NCBI GenBank assembly: GCA_036245525.1
Contig: BTPG01000006.1
Coordinates: forward strand, 91,778,450 to 91,842,449
Length of the DNA: 64,000 nt
Direction of reading: 5' to 3'
Source: Semisulcospira habei
Taxonomy: Eukaryota; Mollusca; Gastropoda; Semisulcospiridae
The first letter of the stretch is position 1; every line of letters begins with the position of its first letter. The notes below the pieces were generated by a model. It worked only from the letters and a program-made list of their open reading frames with translations. It ran no database searches and was not told where the DNA came from. The translations under genes were made by a program, and so were the position numbers. This document shows positions 41,505 through 51,714 of this stretch, piece by piece.

Positions 41505-41756
41505 GCGCGTGAGTGAATTACACAACATGGGTGACCCTGTCAGGTAAAGTAAGCTGTCCGGTAACATAAGTTACATTCTCCACACTGCCCACTCTCCTTT
41601 GAGCGCTGTATAATTGCTATTGTCAACACTATTAATGTTCCACTCGCACACCGTATAGAGTTCACCTGATTCCCTCACGCCCGATTAGCTCGGGTTCGCC
41701 GCCATTCATAGGGTGCACCGAGGCTCGCAGGATTAAACAGCCTAACGCTGATGCCT

Positions 41757-42480
41757 GCAGGTGGCATAGATTTTCATAAGCCCCTGCATTAATGCAGTCT
41801 AGGCGTAGATTTTCATTGGATCCGGCAGCGGCAAACGAAGGAAGTGCGTCTCCCACACCCTGCAGTGGCAAACGAAGGAAGTGCGTCTCCCACACCCTGC
41901 AGTGACAAACGAATGAAGTGCGTCTCCTACACCCTGCAGTGGCAAACGAAGGAAGTGCGTCTCCCACACCCTGCAGTGACAAACGAATGAAGTGCGTCTC
42001 CCACACCCTGCAGTAACAAACGAATGAAGTGCGTCTCCCACACCCTGCAGTGACAAACGAATGAAGTGCGTCTCCCACACCCTGCAGTAACAAACGAATG
42101 AAGTGCGTCTCCCACACCCTGCAGTAACAAACGAATGAAGTGCGTCTCCTACACCCTGCAGTGACAAACGAATGAAGTGCGTCTCCTACACCCTGCCGCA
42201 GTGGCAAACGAATGAAGTGCGCCTCCCACACCCTGCAGTAGCAAACGTAAAAAATGCGTCTCCCAGACCTAGCAGTCGCAAACGAAGGAAGTGCGTCTCC
42301 TAGACCCTGCATTAGCAAACGAAAGAAGTGCGTCTCCCACAGCCTACAGTCGCAAACGAAAGAAGTGCGTCTCCCACAACCTGCAGTGGCAAACGAAAGA
42401 AGTGCGTCTCATAGACCCCGGGGTCGCAAACGAAAGACTGAAGTGCTTTTGAGACTGCAGGGTCCCATGAAACTCTACGC
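41757..42480. repeat. 37 bp minisatellite, about 16 units
   Basis: Unit GCAAACGAAGGAAGTGCGTC plus TCCCACACCCTGCAGTG; starts at 41831, 41868 and 41905 give a 37-base period. A family-B-like left arm (GGCATAGATTTTCATAAGCC) lies before it at 41767 and a right-arm-like piece (CAGGGTCCCATGAAACTCTA) after it at 42456, as if the array grew inside a B hairpin. The open frames on minus are a by-product of three units making 111 bases. Confidence 0.9.
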
Positions 42481-43056
42481 CAAGATTGCAAAAAGCCTGA
42501 GCCGCGTCACTGGCCGGAGAAGAGGACAATTCTTGAGGAAGGCAGGGCCGGACTCAGTGTGGGCTTAATTTGGTGTTGTGCCAATACAGACATGAATGAC
42601 AATAAGCAATGAATGGCCGTGTGTGCGGAATGTTAACATAGCTAATCAAGGGAAGGCTGTGTTAGGCAGACAAGTTCGCTTCAATGCAAGAAGAAAAATG
42701 GGCACAGTTTAGAATATTATCGTTTGCTGGTGCTGCTTGTAAAGTATTATCGTTTATGGGGCTACCCGTGAATTTTTTATTTTAGAATATTCTTGTCTGC
42801 TGATGCTACCGGGGAGGAGGGGGGGGGGGGGTCACAGATTGCTTGTTATGAACGATTTCACGATAAAGGGGGGGGGGGGGAGGAGGTAGGGATGTAGCAG
42901 GTATTTGTTCAATAAAATTAGTTTTAGTCTTCAAGTAAGGACAGGACAATCGACAGCTCAACGAAAACGGCAATAGACAAACCATTGTTTAAATAAAGGG
43001 TGGTAATTAACCACCACCACTCCACCCCCACCCCACCACCATCCATATCTGTGATC
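42481..43056. other. Unclassified, with poly-G tracts
   Basis: G tracts at 42815-42831 and 42867-42884. A short repeat of GAATATTATCGTTTGCTGG and AAGTATTATCGTTTATGGG near 42712-42760. No gene seen. Confidence 0.5.
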
Positions 43057-43220
43057 CTGCAAAAAAAAAAAAAAAAAAAAAAAAATCCGGGCGACATCGG
43101 GGGCTCATGTGGATCTATGCCTCTTGCTGAAACCAATTTGTATCCACGATCATTGAACGGGTGTGGCTTTTTATCGCTGAGAATGCGTCCAGCGGCCTGG
43201 AAACGGTTAAAGGGGCACGC
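43057..43220. mobile_element. Poly-A run and family B right half
   Basis: About 25 A residues are followed by GGGGGCTCATGTGGATCTAT, GCCTCTTGCTGAAACCAATT and the B right flank to about 43200. The left half of the element is absent, its place being taken by the poly-A. Confidence 0.7.
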
Positions 43221-43380
43221 TCGACCTTTTTTAAGGCTTCAGTTCGCAAAAAGCTTTTACTGGGCTTCAGTATACATACCCACTTAGACAGTGACCACCC
43301 TATTGTCCCACCAAATGCTTTCTTTCGTCCGGTCAAAGCGAAAAGAGGTCCACCGGAATTTTCTGACGGGACACGTAACA

Positions 43381-43456
43381 AAATTTGGTAGCTGACGTCA
43401 TAACTACTCTATACGACCTTAGGTCATAGGCATAATTATAACCAATCAGAGACAAG
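43381..43456 (+). promoter_or_regulatory. Promoter-like region
   Basis: A perfect CRE (TGACGTCA at 43393-43400), a CCAAT box (ACCAATCAGA at 43441) and AAGATGGCGG overlapping the ATG at 43457. The cluster resembles a TATA-less promoter. No transcript evidence. Confidence 0.4.
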
Positions 43457-43552
43457 ATGGCGGATGAACCAGCGAAGAAAAAAAGAAAGTATCATCGACT
43501 CGCGCCGACAATGACAGACTCGGAATTGAAGAGAAGAAATAGGAATACCTAA
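43457..43552 (+). CDS. Short first-exon-like ORF, unknown
   Basis: 31 codons: MADEPAKKKRKYHRLAPTMT then DSELKRRNRNT, stop at 43550. It is basic with an NLS-like KKKRK and directly follows promoter motifs. A second segment in another frame (43582-43683) may belong with it: RIDIGQGNMGMCQRIKQELG then LTAHSKFVAFLLNQ, followed by GTAAGT. That segment resembles a short helical module I associate with multi-copy invertebrate zinc-finger-type proteins, but I cannot name a family. Two frame breaks separate them, so this is probably a decayed gene start. Confidence 0.4.
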   Translation: MADEPAKKKRKYHRLAPTMTDSELKRRNRNT

Positions 43553-43683
43553 TAATAATAAGAAACAAGATACCCCTAAGTAGAATTGACATCGGACAAG
43601 GAAATATGGGCATGTGTCAACGCATAAAGCAAGAGCTTGGCTTGACCGCCCACTCGAAATTTGTCGCTTTCCTTCTGAATCAG

Positions 43684-44820
43684 TAAGTAATCTACGGTCT
43701 TTGTCGATCTTCCTATAGTTCCGCGAGCGCTAGTGATTTTCAGAATTCATGATCTTCAGTAGAATTTATCTCTTACTGATTTCGCAAGATTTTAAACCTG
43801 TTTTATCATATAGTTACGAGCTAGTTATCACATTTCATGCTGCAAAGACTGATCTGAAAACTACGGTGTGTGTCAAAGTTGCACATCGCTGGTCGTAACA
43901 TGTTTTTGTCTGTCGGCGGGGCTGTCATTCACTCGATTCAGAGAGGTAGTGTTTCTGCTGTGATGGTGCATTTCAAGTGTCGTTTCCAATGATGCTTTCA
44001 GATACGTAGAATTCGATGTGTGAGATGTGAAATTGGCTGCAGTGCAGAAAGTGGGTATAAATACCAATGTTCTGTTTTAATTATGGAAGACTGTGCGTGT
44101 TTCCGAGGGGTAAAGTATCAAAGGTCAAACTAGGCACCGTGGACGGCGCACGCTCGCAATTTGCGAGCGCAAACACGCAAGCCCTCGGTGCACTACTGTA
44201 CGCACGATCGTTACTAGTACAATACTAACAGCAGGTCAAGCGGAACCCGCATTGTGATTTTGACAGCATAGCGAGTATGGAAGGTTAGTCTACTTTCTCA
44301 TGAAAAATTACGTCAAAGGGATGCCGGAAAACATCAGTACACGTGCACACTGACACCGATGCCGACCTCGTGACCTGCAGTATTGAGATACACCGTCGGC
44401 CGGGTCAGTTCTGCCTTGTGACGTAGACTCATAAATATGCATATTATGAATTCAAAACAAGGCCGATGCATACCGATAAATCCGCGACTCGGGTACCGCA
44501 AAAACAATATTTCGACATTTGGCATTGCACTTACATCATAAAGCTCTAAGATAGTACACAAAGGACCCATACACATACTGTCAGGAGTATCTGTTTCAGA
44601 CAGTTTTCTGACTGTGTTGAGATGCTTGATCCTGGGCAATATAACTTTAACACTCGCTCTTTGCACTTTCAAACCGCAATAAGTGCCTCGCTCACTAGCA
44701 GTACTCGGGTACAGACCGAGAGGCGGCACAGCCACAGAGAGATCACTTGACACTAGTTGTGTAGGAGGTGCTAGAACACACAATTCCCACTTGACGTCAA
44801 ATGCTCCCTGCAAGCAAAAC
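43684..44820. other. No recognised gene; small palindrome
   Basis: A short palindrome CGCTCGCAATTTGCGAGCG lies at 44150-44170. Otherwise unique-looking, relatively GC-balanced sequence without a supported coding segment. Confidence 0.45.
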
Positions 44821-44920
44821 GGTCCTCGGGCCGACGGCGCAGGCAGCAAGTTGGCCCCCGCGCATGCACTGCAGTGCGTGTCTACGGGTTCCAGCTAATG
44901 CCGAGGTCGGCCCGAGGACC
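44821..44920. repeat. Hairpin H, copy 1
   Basis: GGTCCTCGGGCCGAC (44821-44835) pairs exactly with GTCGGCCCGAGGACC (44906-44920), enclosing GC-rich partly palindromic sequence (GCATGCACTGCAGTGCGTG). A poly-T of about 25 follows. A related hairpin is at 51624. Confidence 0.8.
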
Positions 44921-44924
44921 TTCT

Positions 44925-44955
<31 letters not shown>

Positions 44956-45093
44956 CAATGTACAACGGCCTACTTCAAGGCAATACTGATTCTGTTGTGG
45001 TCACTCCACAATTACCGCGAAGTCTGTTCACGTAGTCGCCATTCCCGCCTTGGGCGCCGCCGCCGTCTGTATAGATATCCTAGCTCAGGGTCT

Positions 45094-45326
45094 TTAACCC
45101 CTTCACTGCCGAGAAGTGAATGCGATCTAACTGTAAGAGCATAGATCCTCGTGAGCCCCCGCGAATGCGGGAGCTCATGAGAATCTATGCCTCTTGCTGA
45201 AATCAGTTTGTGTCCACCTTTTTGTTGTTGTTGTTGTTGTTGTTGTTGACAGTAGTGTGGCTTTTCGTCGTTCAATGAACACAGATTTCAGAAACAAAAT
45301 GGACGTACGTGGCACGGAAGGGGTTA
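45094..45326. mobile_element. Family B hairpin element
   Basis: It starts TTAACCCCTTCACTGCCGAG and ends CACGGAAGGGGTTAG. The hairpin spans about 45131-45196 (CATAGATCCTCGTGAGCCCC). A TTG repeat of about nine units sits in the right half. Confidence 0.88.
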
Positions 45327-46324
45327 GGTGAGAGTCCCTAAAACTATGTCCTGGAGAATCATGCAGTACTTCTTGTTGGCAGGGATCGCCTCATTTAGGC
45401 TTACTTTCATATCGGGTCCTGCGAAGCCATGGTCACGGCGGATTCGATGGACGCTGATGACATGGCCTCTACTAAACGCTCACATCAATGTATATCTTCG
45501 GGGGAAATCACATTCTTAACTGAATAGTTTATTTCTTAGCAGAATGCATGAAAGAATATATAGCATTTTCGTCAGATTAAAACAAGCTACAGGCTTATGG
45601 AGTGCTCTAGACATAAAATTGAATCAATTACATTTGCATTTGCATGGCGGTGCTTAGCAAATTTACAAATATAATGTAAATAAATAAATCGATAACATCA
45701 CATTTTTAAACACGAACCAGGATTCTTTTCAGTATTCATTGTATTTTATTTATTTGTTTATTTATGTGTTTTTTGCGGGGGTGGGGGGGGGGGGTGGGGG
45801 GGGGGATGTTATTATTATTGTCTTCGAACCAATGAAACACAAAACGTTAAACGTTTAGGGGTCCACAGCGAAGGTGATTTCACCACCAATGAAACAGAAG
45901 GGAATTTTGTATATGTTTGAAACATACCAATACATTTTTTTCCGGAAATAGAAGTAGGACAAAATTGTGGCACGCTGTTTGACGACTAAAACATTAATTT
46001 TTTTTTAAAAAAAACCTGTACAAACGTGCGATACTCATCCGGCGTTTTGACGTACTTTACATTAACGCTCACCGTCTATTTAGTTCAGCAATTTACGTCA
46101 TGCCAAGTCAAGCGAATCAAACATAACCCAGCGCCGGTGTAAGGTCAAACATCGTGAGAACCCACTATGATGCCGGCTATTGACCAGAGTCCCACGAACT
46201 GGATGTCAGTCGGTCTAGACAGTCTCTCATGCAGAGCCAGCACATATTCTCAGCCACATTTCCGTACGCTTCAACTTTTCAGACAAACGGCAAGAAACAT
46301 TGAAGTCATTAAAGCTAGTGAGTC
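45327..46324. other. AT-rich, with G tract and a SINE body fragment
   Basis: Poly-G at 45777-45806. The stretch AAACGTTAAACGTTTAGGGG...GCGAAGGTGATTTC at 45843-45881 matches the body of the tRNA-headed SINE on minus. Nothing else recognised. Confidence 0.5.
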
Positions 46325-46515
46325 TTAACCCTTTTGCTAGTGAGAAAATGTGATCACGGTCCAACTGCAAGAGTCGTAGATCCTCATGGGCCCCCGCAAT
46401 TGCGGGGTCCCATGTGAAGATCTACGCCTCTTGCGGACACCATTTTTGTATCCATGTTTCTCGGACGGCTTAGTCGCCGGCTGTTCGGCATTGATTTCAG
46501 ACGCGATGGGGTGAA
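46325..46515. mobile_element. Family B hairpin element
   Basis: It starts TTAACCCTTTTGCTAGTGAG. The hairpin at about 46366-46435 has GTCGTAGATCCTCATGGGCC and the complement-like GATCTACGCCTCTTGC, with both arms shifted from CATAGATC to CGTAGATC. The right flank is ATTTTTGTATCCATGTTTCT. Confidence 0.85.
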
Positions 46516-46714
46516 CGCCTTCCCGGCCCAGTACTGCAGTGTACTCCGATGCACTCGACTTGACATCGGCAGTCTGAATGCCGTCTGCCATTAATTAACT
46601 GTTACCAGCTCAGCACCCAGTCACCTCCGTGACATGACGCCCGCCAACGTCAGTAACCCAAACCATTTACGTGATACGCAGCACTGTGTACCAAAAAAAA
46701 AAAAAAAAAACCGT

Positions 46715-46778
46715 AGCAAACGAAGGGCACAGATCCTCATGCTGCTATAGCACATGAGGCTCTATGCCGTTTGCAAAT
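46715..46778. mobile_element. Family B hairpin, short variant
   Basis: GGGCACAGATCCTCATGCTG and CACATGAGGCTCTATGCCGT with a CTATAG centre. It follows an A-rich run at 46693-46711. Confidence 0.65.
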
Positions 46779-47138
46779 AAGAGGGAACGGTGGCACCTCA
46801 AGGCGTCGATTGAAAGTGCAGTTTAACGCCAACGGAGAGTAGCGGAGAAGAGCTATGGCGGGTCACAAGTTTCTCATTGAACCACCTGCCAGTCGACTCT
46901 ACTGAATTTCCGAGTCTATTGAAACTGGAGCCCAACTCACCCCGCTGTTGTGTGCGAATGTATGACCCAATTATTCAGCGTGCGCAAGTCTTTGCCGACG
47001 ATTATGCTGGTTCCCACACGACATTCGGATCTCATACGAGGAAGTTTCATACATTTCTGGCATTATTCAGTTGCGTCAGAGCGCTTGCAACATTCAAGTA
47101 TACGTCAGTCTAAAGCTGGTATTCATCAGCTGTGAATG
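46779..47138. other. No recognisable feature
   Basis: Unique-looking sequence without hairpins or coding evidence. Confidence 0.45.
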
Positions 47139-47340
47139 TTTAAATAACTCATATCGCCCCGATACACTACAAGATAATATGTATTGACGATGATAGTTCA
47201 AGGGAGGTTCCAAGCTTACACCACCTCAGTTAAACTACCATGGTTTAACTATCTCCTGAACCGTAATAGAGGACAGCAGAGGACATAATTATCGTCACTT
47301 TTAATTTTGGGAAATACCACCCTAGGGTTCAGTGTATTCA
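47139..47340. mobile_element. Family A element, degraded
   Basis: TTTAAATAACTCATATCGCC, GATGATAGTTCAAGGGAGGT, TTAAACTACCATGGTTTAAC and GGACAGCAGAGGACA are diverged pieces of the TACCCC subtype. The hairpin centre is lost. Confidence 0.65.
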
Positions 47341-47431
47341 ATAAATCTTTTGGTGTCGCTAAGCTGTTCGACAGACAGAGCAGAAACTGTCTACCTAAAT
47401 GCTTCTGAACCCTCGAAAAATGTTCCTTGCA

Positions 47432-47625
47432 GTTTGTTTGTTTGTTTGTTTGTTTCTTTATGAGTTGCTTATTTATTTATTTGTTATTTGTTTATTTGTT
47501 TGTGGTTGCTTATTTATTTATTTATTTATTTATTTATTCGTTCGTTCGTGTGTTCGTTTGCTTGCTTGCTTGTTTGTGCGTTATTTATTTATTTATTTGG
47601 TTGGTTGGGTTTTGTTGTTGTTGTT
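47432..47625. repeat. TTTG/TTTA/CTTG tetranucleotide repeats
   Basis: Mixed GTTT, ATTT, CGTT and GCTT tetranucleotide runs with a TTG run at the end. The Leu/Phe/Cys-rich frames are artefacts. Confidence 0.92.
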
Positions 47626-48018
47626 GTTTCTTTTTCATATGTAATCTTTTCTCGAGGCAAATGTTAGAACATCTGGAGGCTATTGTATAATGAAGAAAGA
47701 TGGATATCACAAACTATTACAAGTCGCTGCTTGTGTCACATTATACGTGGGTAGCAGCCCTCGGGCAGGTGAGGATCTGTCATTTCCCGCGACATAAGTA
47801 TCGTATAAAATGACCTAAGACCACGTCAGAGAACAGAGCTAAACGTGCCTTATCATATGCATCAAAACGTTGGCAAATTCTCATTTGGGGGATCTCGACT
47901 TGAATGCGCTCGTTTAAGTGCATATACGTAATGTTAAGTTTTATGTCTTCTGCCAGCGGGTACTGGGACGCATTGCACTCCACTTGTCATTTTTATTTTC
48001 AGCTCACACAACCATCCG

Positions 48019-48019
48019 C

Positions 48020-48050
<31 letters not shown>
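48019..48050. repeat. Poly-C and CA run
   Basis: About 18 C residues followed by a short CA repeat. Confidence 0.9.
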
Positions 48051-48121
48051 CTCTAAGGACTAGGTCTGCAAAAATTTGAAACGCATTACTCCAATGATTG
48101 GCCAAAATGCTAGACGTTTTC

Positions 48122-48213
48122 TAGCCTACCTTGTTCGCTTCGAAATAGCCATGCCATTTCTCCGCTGAAGCGGAGAAATGGCACGGATATTTCGAAGCGA
48201 ACAAAGTAGACTA
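48122..48213. mobile_element. Hairpin I, near-perfect long arms
   Basis: TAGCCTACCTTGTTCGCTTC and GAAATAGCCATGCCATTTCT pair with AGAAATGGCACGGATATTTC and GAAGCGAACAAAGTAGACTA, tip CCGCTGAAGCGG. Partial copies are at 48437-48480 and 57731-57905. The flank with CCAATGATTGGCC at 48091 also recurs, inverted, at 57825. Confidence 0.85.
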
Positions 48214-48436
48214 CAGCGTAACTGGCGGGAATTCCATTAGGTGAAAGTTTACCTCATTACAAACTATGTATTTGTTCATATAAGGTTCATTGCTGTTGTA
48301 ACTATATTTCAGACGTTCACTACAAATAACTTCACGAACAAGTCGTGTTTGTTTGTTGTTGTTGTTTTTTTTAATGCTGTGCATTGACTTCCGGGGTCAT
48401 ATAAAGGTTGATTTCAACCGACGTCATTTGTCGTTT

Positions 48437-48600
48437 AGTAAGCGGAGAAATGGCATGATTATATCGAAGCGAACCGCAAGTAGGCCATGCAAATCTGTGC
48501 CTCTTGCTGCTAACCAACAGCACGACGCATAGATATTCGTATAGTTGCAGGGGCTGATGTGAATCTGTGCCTATCACTGGTGACTGAAGGTGAGAGAGCG
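48437..48600. mobile_element. Hairpin I fragment joined to degraded B pieces
   Basis: AAGCGGAGAAATGGCATGAT and ATCGAAGCGAAC come from I. Then AATCTGTGCCTCTTGCTG and GCATAGATATTCGTATAGTT...GGGGCTGATGTGAATCTGTG look like B arms in changed order. Confidence 0.55.
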
Positions 48601-48753
48601 ACTGCACAAAAAAAATAACATCTCTGTCAATATACAAGCCTCAACTAAAATGCCAACCCAGATCTGCAGGTTGCGCACGGTGTGTTTGCCCTCACGGTAT
48701 TTGTGTGGATTTTGCCGTTTGCATGATGGCGGGCGCTGCGGCCCACACACACC

Positions 48754-48958
48754 TTAACCCATTTAACCCCAAAGTAGGATTTCCCAAATTCTGGATGTGT
48801 CACCTAACCGACTGTGAAAGCTACAGGAGACGGTTCGACAAGGATAATTCAAGGTTAGTGCCAGATTCGCTTGGCGCCTGCTGGCGCCAAGCAAATCAGT
48901 GGCACTACCCTTGAATTATCATTGTCGATCCATCTGTTGCTGCGGTGCGTCGAGGCTA
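48754..48958. mobile_element. Family A hairpin element, right end fused to B
   Basis: It starts TTAACCCATTTAACCCCAAA. The hairpin arms are GACAAGGATAATTCAAGGTT and ACCCTTGAATTATCATTGTC. The right end CGTCGAGGCTAA passes directly into ACCCCTCTCTGCCACTGG, a B left end. Confidence 0.85.
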
Positions 48959-49145
48959 AACCCCTCTCTGCCACTGGACCTAGATTTTGTATTTGAATAT
49001 TTTTTTTATTCAACGACCAGAGGCCACAACACTAATCTGTATACGATTGGCCTCAGGACGAGGCACATAATTATCCTAATGAGCCCCCGCAACTGCAGAG
49101 GCTCATGGGGATCCAAACCTCTTGCAGTTGGATCGTGATTACCCA
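48957..49145. mobile_element. Family B element abutting A
   Basis: Left end TAAACCCCTCTCTGCCACTG; hairpin about 49055-49126 (TAATGAGCCCCCGCAACTGC, AGAGGCTCATGGGGATCC) with diverged outer arms. The right terminus is unclear. Confidence 0.78.
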
Positions 49146-49173
49146 AGCCGTCAAATGAGCATGGTGGTACTAG

Positions 49174-49315
49174 ATTGGTTGTACATTGCCTAACGTCCCG
49201 CCAACAACTAGACTTTCCCAGGACGTGCCTGCGCTGCTTTACTGAAAACAAAACCCACAGGACTATTAAATGCATGTCGACAGCCAGCAAACTAAACCTA
49301 AGACATGATAGGGAC
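49174..49315 (-). mobile_element. SINE tail copy, type CAATCAAT
   Basis: On the minus strand: GCAGCGCAGGCACGTCCTGG, then GGCGGGACGTTAGGCAATGT, then ACAACCAATC. A second copy lies at 59187-59335. The GGGACGTTAA core resembles the tail of the SINE at 13143. Confidence 0.65.
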
Positions 49316-49344
49316 ACTGCATCTTTATTCTAATTTGTCGTAGC

Positions 49345-49422
49345 CTAAGGGGCTCACGAGGAGCTATGCCTCTTGCGGTTGGGTGGTGTGCAACTGATTT
49401 TGGTCGGCAACGAAAGGGTTAA
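49345..49422. mobile_element. Family B right half
   Basis: AAGGGGCTCACGAGGAGCTA, TGCCTCTTGCGGTTGGGTGG and the terminus CGGCAACGAAAGGGTTAA. The left half is missing. Confidence 0.75.
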
Positions 49423-49638
49423 AATGCGTTCAAAACACCTGTCTGGGTCACAATTGGCTGTCACACTTCTGCCACCCGTCTTTCTGTCCACCCCGTGTCT
49501 TGTAATGCGCTCGTGGTTTAATTTCAAAATGTCAAATTGAGAAGGAAAAAAAAAAAAATTGTCGACCGGGTTGTGTTAGTCAGACCCCGGTCTGAATCCT
49601 GTTCAACTTCAGACCAAACACAGCTGCAGCAGAATTGC

Positions 49639-49874
49639 GTAACCCCTTAACTGCCGGAGCAGGGCGAGCGTTACCCATCTGCAAGAGACATAAACCCTCA
49701 TGAGCCCCCGCAGTCGCGGGGGCTCATGAGGATTTATGTCTCATGTTAGTCCTGTGTTCTCCGTCTGCCTATTTTTGGTCTCAGCTGCATCGTGTTCTTC
49801 ACTGACGCGAATGTCGGTTAGTGTGCACTAGTTTCAGACGCGGAATCCGTGATCATCTGCAGCGAAGGAGTTAA
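49639..49874. mobile_element. Family B hairpin element, intact subtype reference
   Basis: GTAACCCCTTAACTGCCGGA to CTGCAGCGAAGGAGTTAA. The hairpin at 49681-49746 is GCAAGAGACATAAACCCTCA with GCCCCCGC/GCGGGGGC tip. The right part, GACGCGAATGTCGGTTAGTG, shows the empty site of the SINE at 13143 and of the insertion at 24822. Confidence 0.9.
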
Positions 49875-50298
49875 AGGGACCTGTTCTAGACAAGAAAGGG
49901 TCTATGGTCAGTCCCGATCACTTCCGTGCCAGAAGGACGTTAAAATGAACGAAATAAGTAAGAAAGGATTAACAGTTCGCAATATATTCTGTATAAACGT
50001 TGTTAATTAGTACGTCTTACAATAATGCTGCACAAAATGGCTGACTTAACTTATGAAGTTTGAATGTCGTAAGTGAAATGACGGACTTTCTGCTCTTTCA
50101 ACTTTCTCTTTTGAAAGTAGAAGAGTTCCACTTCAGTTTGCGCACAAGGTGCAGTAGAAAGACTGTTGCGTGTGTCTACTCGCCTGGATTGTGAAAGAAA
50201 CGGTAGAGACATCTTAATTGAGACCAGACAACATTAAGAACTGGTTGTATCGGCAAAATTTAGAAATCAAAGCCTGCCCGGCCCTGGTGTGGATCGCT
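49875..50298. other. Unclassified; contains a copy of the 79 bp repeat family
   Basis: Around 49985-50110, AGTACGTCTTACAATAATGC and GAAGTTTGAATGTCGTAAGT match, inverted, the sequence at and before 6879-7115. Confidence 0.55.
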
Positions 50299-50505
50299 TT
50301 AACCCCTTCGCTGGCAGTGATCACGGATTTCGCGTCAGAAACCACTGCATGCTGACCGACTATGCACCAGTTGCAGGAGATGGGTCGACCATGATAATTC
50401 AAGGGTAGTGCCAAATTATCTTGGCGCCGACAGGCGCCAAGCTAATCTGGCACTATCATGGTCGACCCATCTCCTGGTGTAGGGCGTCGGGGTAGAATGG
50501 GTTAA
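50299..50505. mobile_element. Chimeric element: B left end, A hairpin and right end
   Basis: The left 50 bases (TTAACCCCTTCGCTGGCAGT, GATCACGGATTTCGCGTC) match the inverted right end of the B element at 49639-49874. From ACCGACTATGCACCAGTTGC on it is family A, with hairpin at 50386-50465 and right end GTCGGGGTAGAATGGGTTAA. Confidence 0.85.
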
Positions 50506-50866
50506 AGAACCACTACCGCCGTAACTGTTCATACACTTCTGTAACAGATGGTTACGAAACGCTACATACAGGTCTAGTTATGGTTCATTTGGACACAGGA
50601 AATCCAGTTCAGCACACGTAGTCCTTATATCAAGTAACATGACAATGACTCCATTCCGTTCTAGAAATAAAACGCTATTAGCATGAGAAACAGCTAAAAA
50701 TAGATAGGCGCGCTAACGGCAGCGCAGAATAAATAAGTGCCGTTACGCGTGCGCTTTTGCTGCGTGTCCAAACTGCTGTTAAAAATCAATAGGTGTGTCG
50801 ACACGGCATAATAAACACAAATGATGCTGAAATGTGTCTTCAATTTGACGGGTAATGGAACTTTAA
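50502..50866. mobile_element. Family N element, copy 1
   Basis: Termini TTAAAGAACCACTACCGCCG and, inverted at the right, TTAAAGTTCCATTACCCGTC. The TTAA at 50502-50505 is shared with the preceding element. The interior (GACTCCATTCCGTTCTAGAA, GCTGCGTGTCCAAACTGCTG) matches copy 2 at 56527-56842. Confidence 0.85.
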
Positions 50867-51188
50867 GACAAATACCGGACGTAAAGTAACTTACCGAAAT
50901 TAGCAACCTCAGTGAAGACGATACCGATTAGAAAAGGAAAATACTCAGTTGCAGAGGGCAGGATCCCGAAAATCATTGAAGAATACAACGAACTGATTTG
51001 CAATGTAGCCTGTATGTTAAAACTGGTCCCGCGTCGTTTGATTTTTTAAGGCCTGGGCCCAATATCTTTCGGCGGTGGGTGCTGTGTTTGCCTGGTCAGT
51101 ACTATTGAAGGAAAACATTGATTGTCAAAAACGTGTACACTTTGCGGACCCACCTTGTGGACCCAAGACAGACACACTCGGGGAGTAC

Positions 51189-51253
51189 ACCACAAGTGCG
51201 ATTCTATTCAGATGAGATGCGAAGCATCTCATTTGAATAGAAGTGTACTTTTG
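51189..51253. repeat. Perfect-tipped hairpin
   Basis: CTATTCAGATGAGATGC pairs with GCATCTCATTTGAATAG around GAA; outer ACCACAAGTGCGATT and AAGTGTACTTTTGGT pair imperfectly. Single copy in the window. Confidence 0.8.
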
Positions 51254-51623
51254 GTGAGTCCCGTACGGGACGCTATCGCGAACCCTAGTTTGAAGTTGAA
51301 CACCCTCAGTCCGCAACGGTGACTAACCCGATACCTTGTTAGGACGAAACGCCAACCTCTAGGTTTAATTACTGGGCTGCCCTGTACAAATTGGGTTCGT
51401 AACACTCACACATCCACCCTGCTTACCGTGTGGATGTCCCCCGGTGCCGCAGCGGCCGAGTTACGTCCCCTTGATCATGACGTCTGTGCCGTCCTGCGAT
51501 GAAAAGCTTCTCGTGCTTGCTCTGTGGTCCAGTCAATGGCGCATCTCCCTCGCAGGCAATCGCGGCGTCCTCAGTGGCAACGCACTCCAGTCACTTAGAA
51601 AAATTACACTTACCCATTAAGAA

Positions 51624-51714
51624 ACAGGCTCTCGGCCCGACGCCGGCTGTTGCTGCGGGCCCGCGCACTGACGTGCGCGGGCCAGCAACAGCCGGTGTTG
51701 GGCCGAGGGCCTGT
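51624..51714. repeat. Hairpin H, copy 2
   Basis: ACAGGCTCTCGGCCCGACGC, CGGCTGTTGCTG and GGGCCCGCGCA pair with TGCGCGGGCC, CAGCAACAGCCGG and GTGTTGGGCCGAGGGCCTGT. The stem of about 42 base pairs is the longest GC-rich one here. Confidence 0.88.

Noticed and set aside
41662..42318. 218-codon minus-strand frame with repeats (VGDALHSFV, FVCYCRVWETHF)
   Set aside because: Three 37-base units make 111 bases, so a 37-residue pseudo-repeat appears automatically. No start context or family match.
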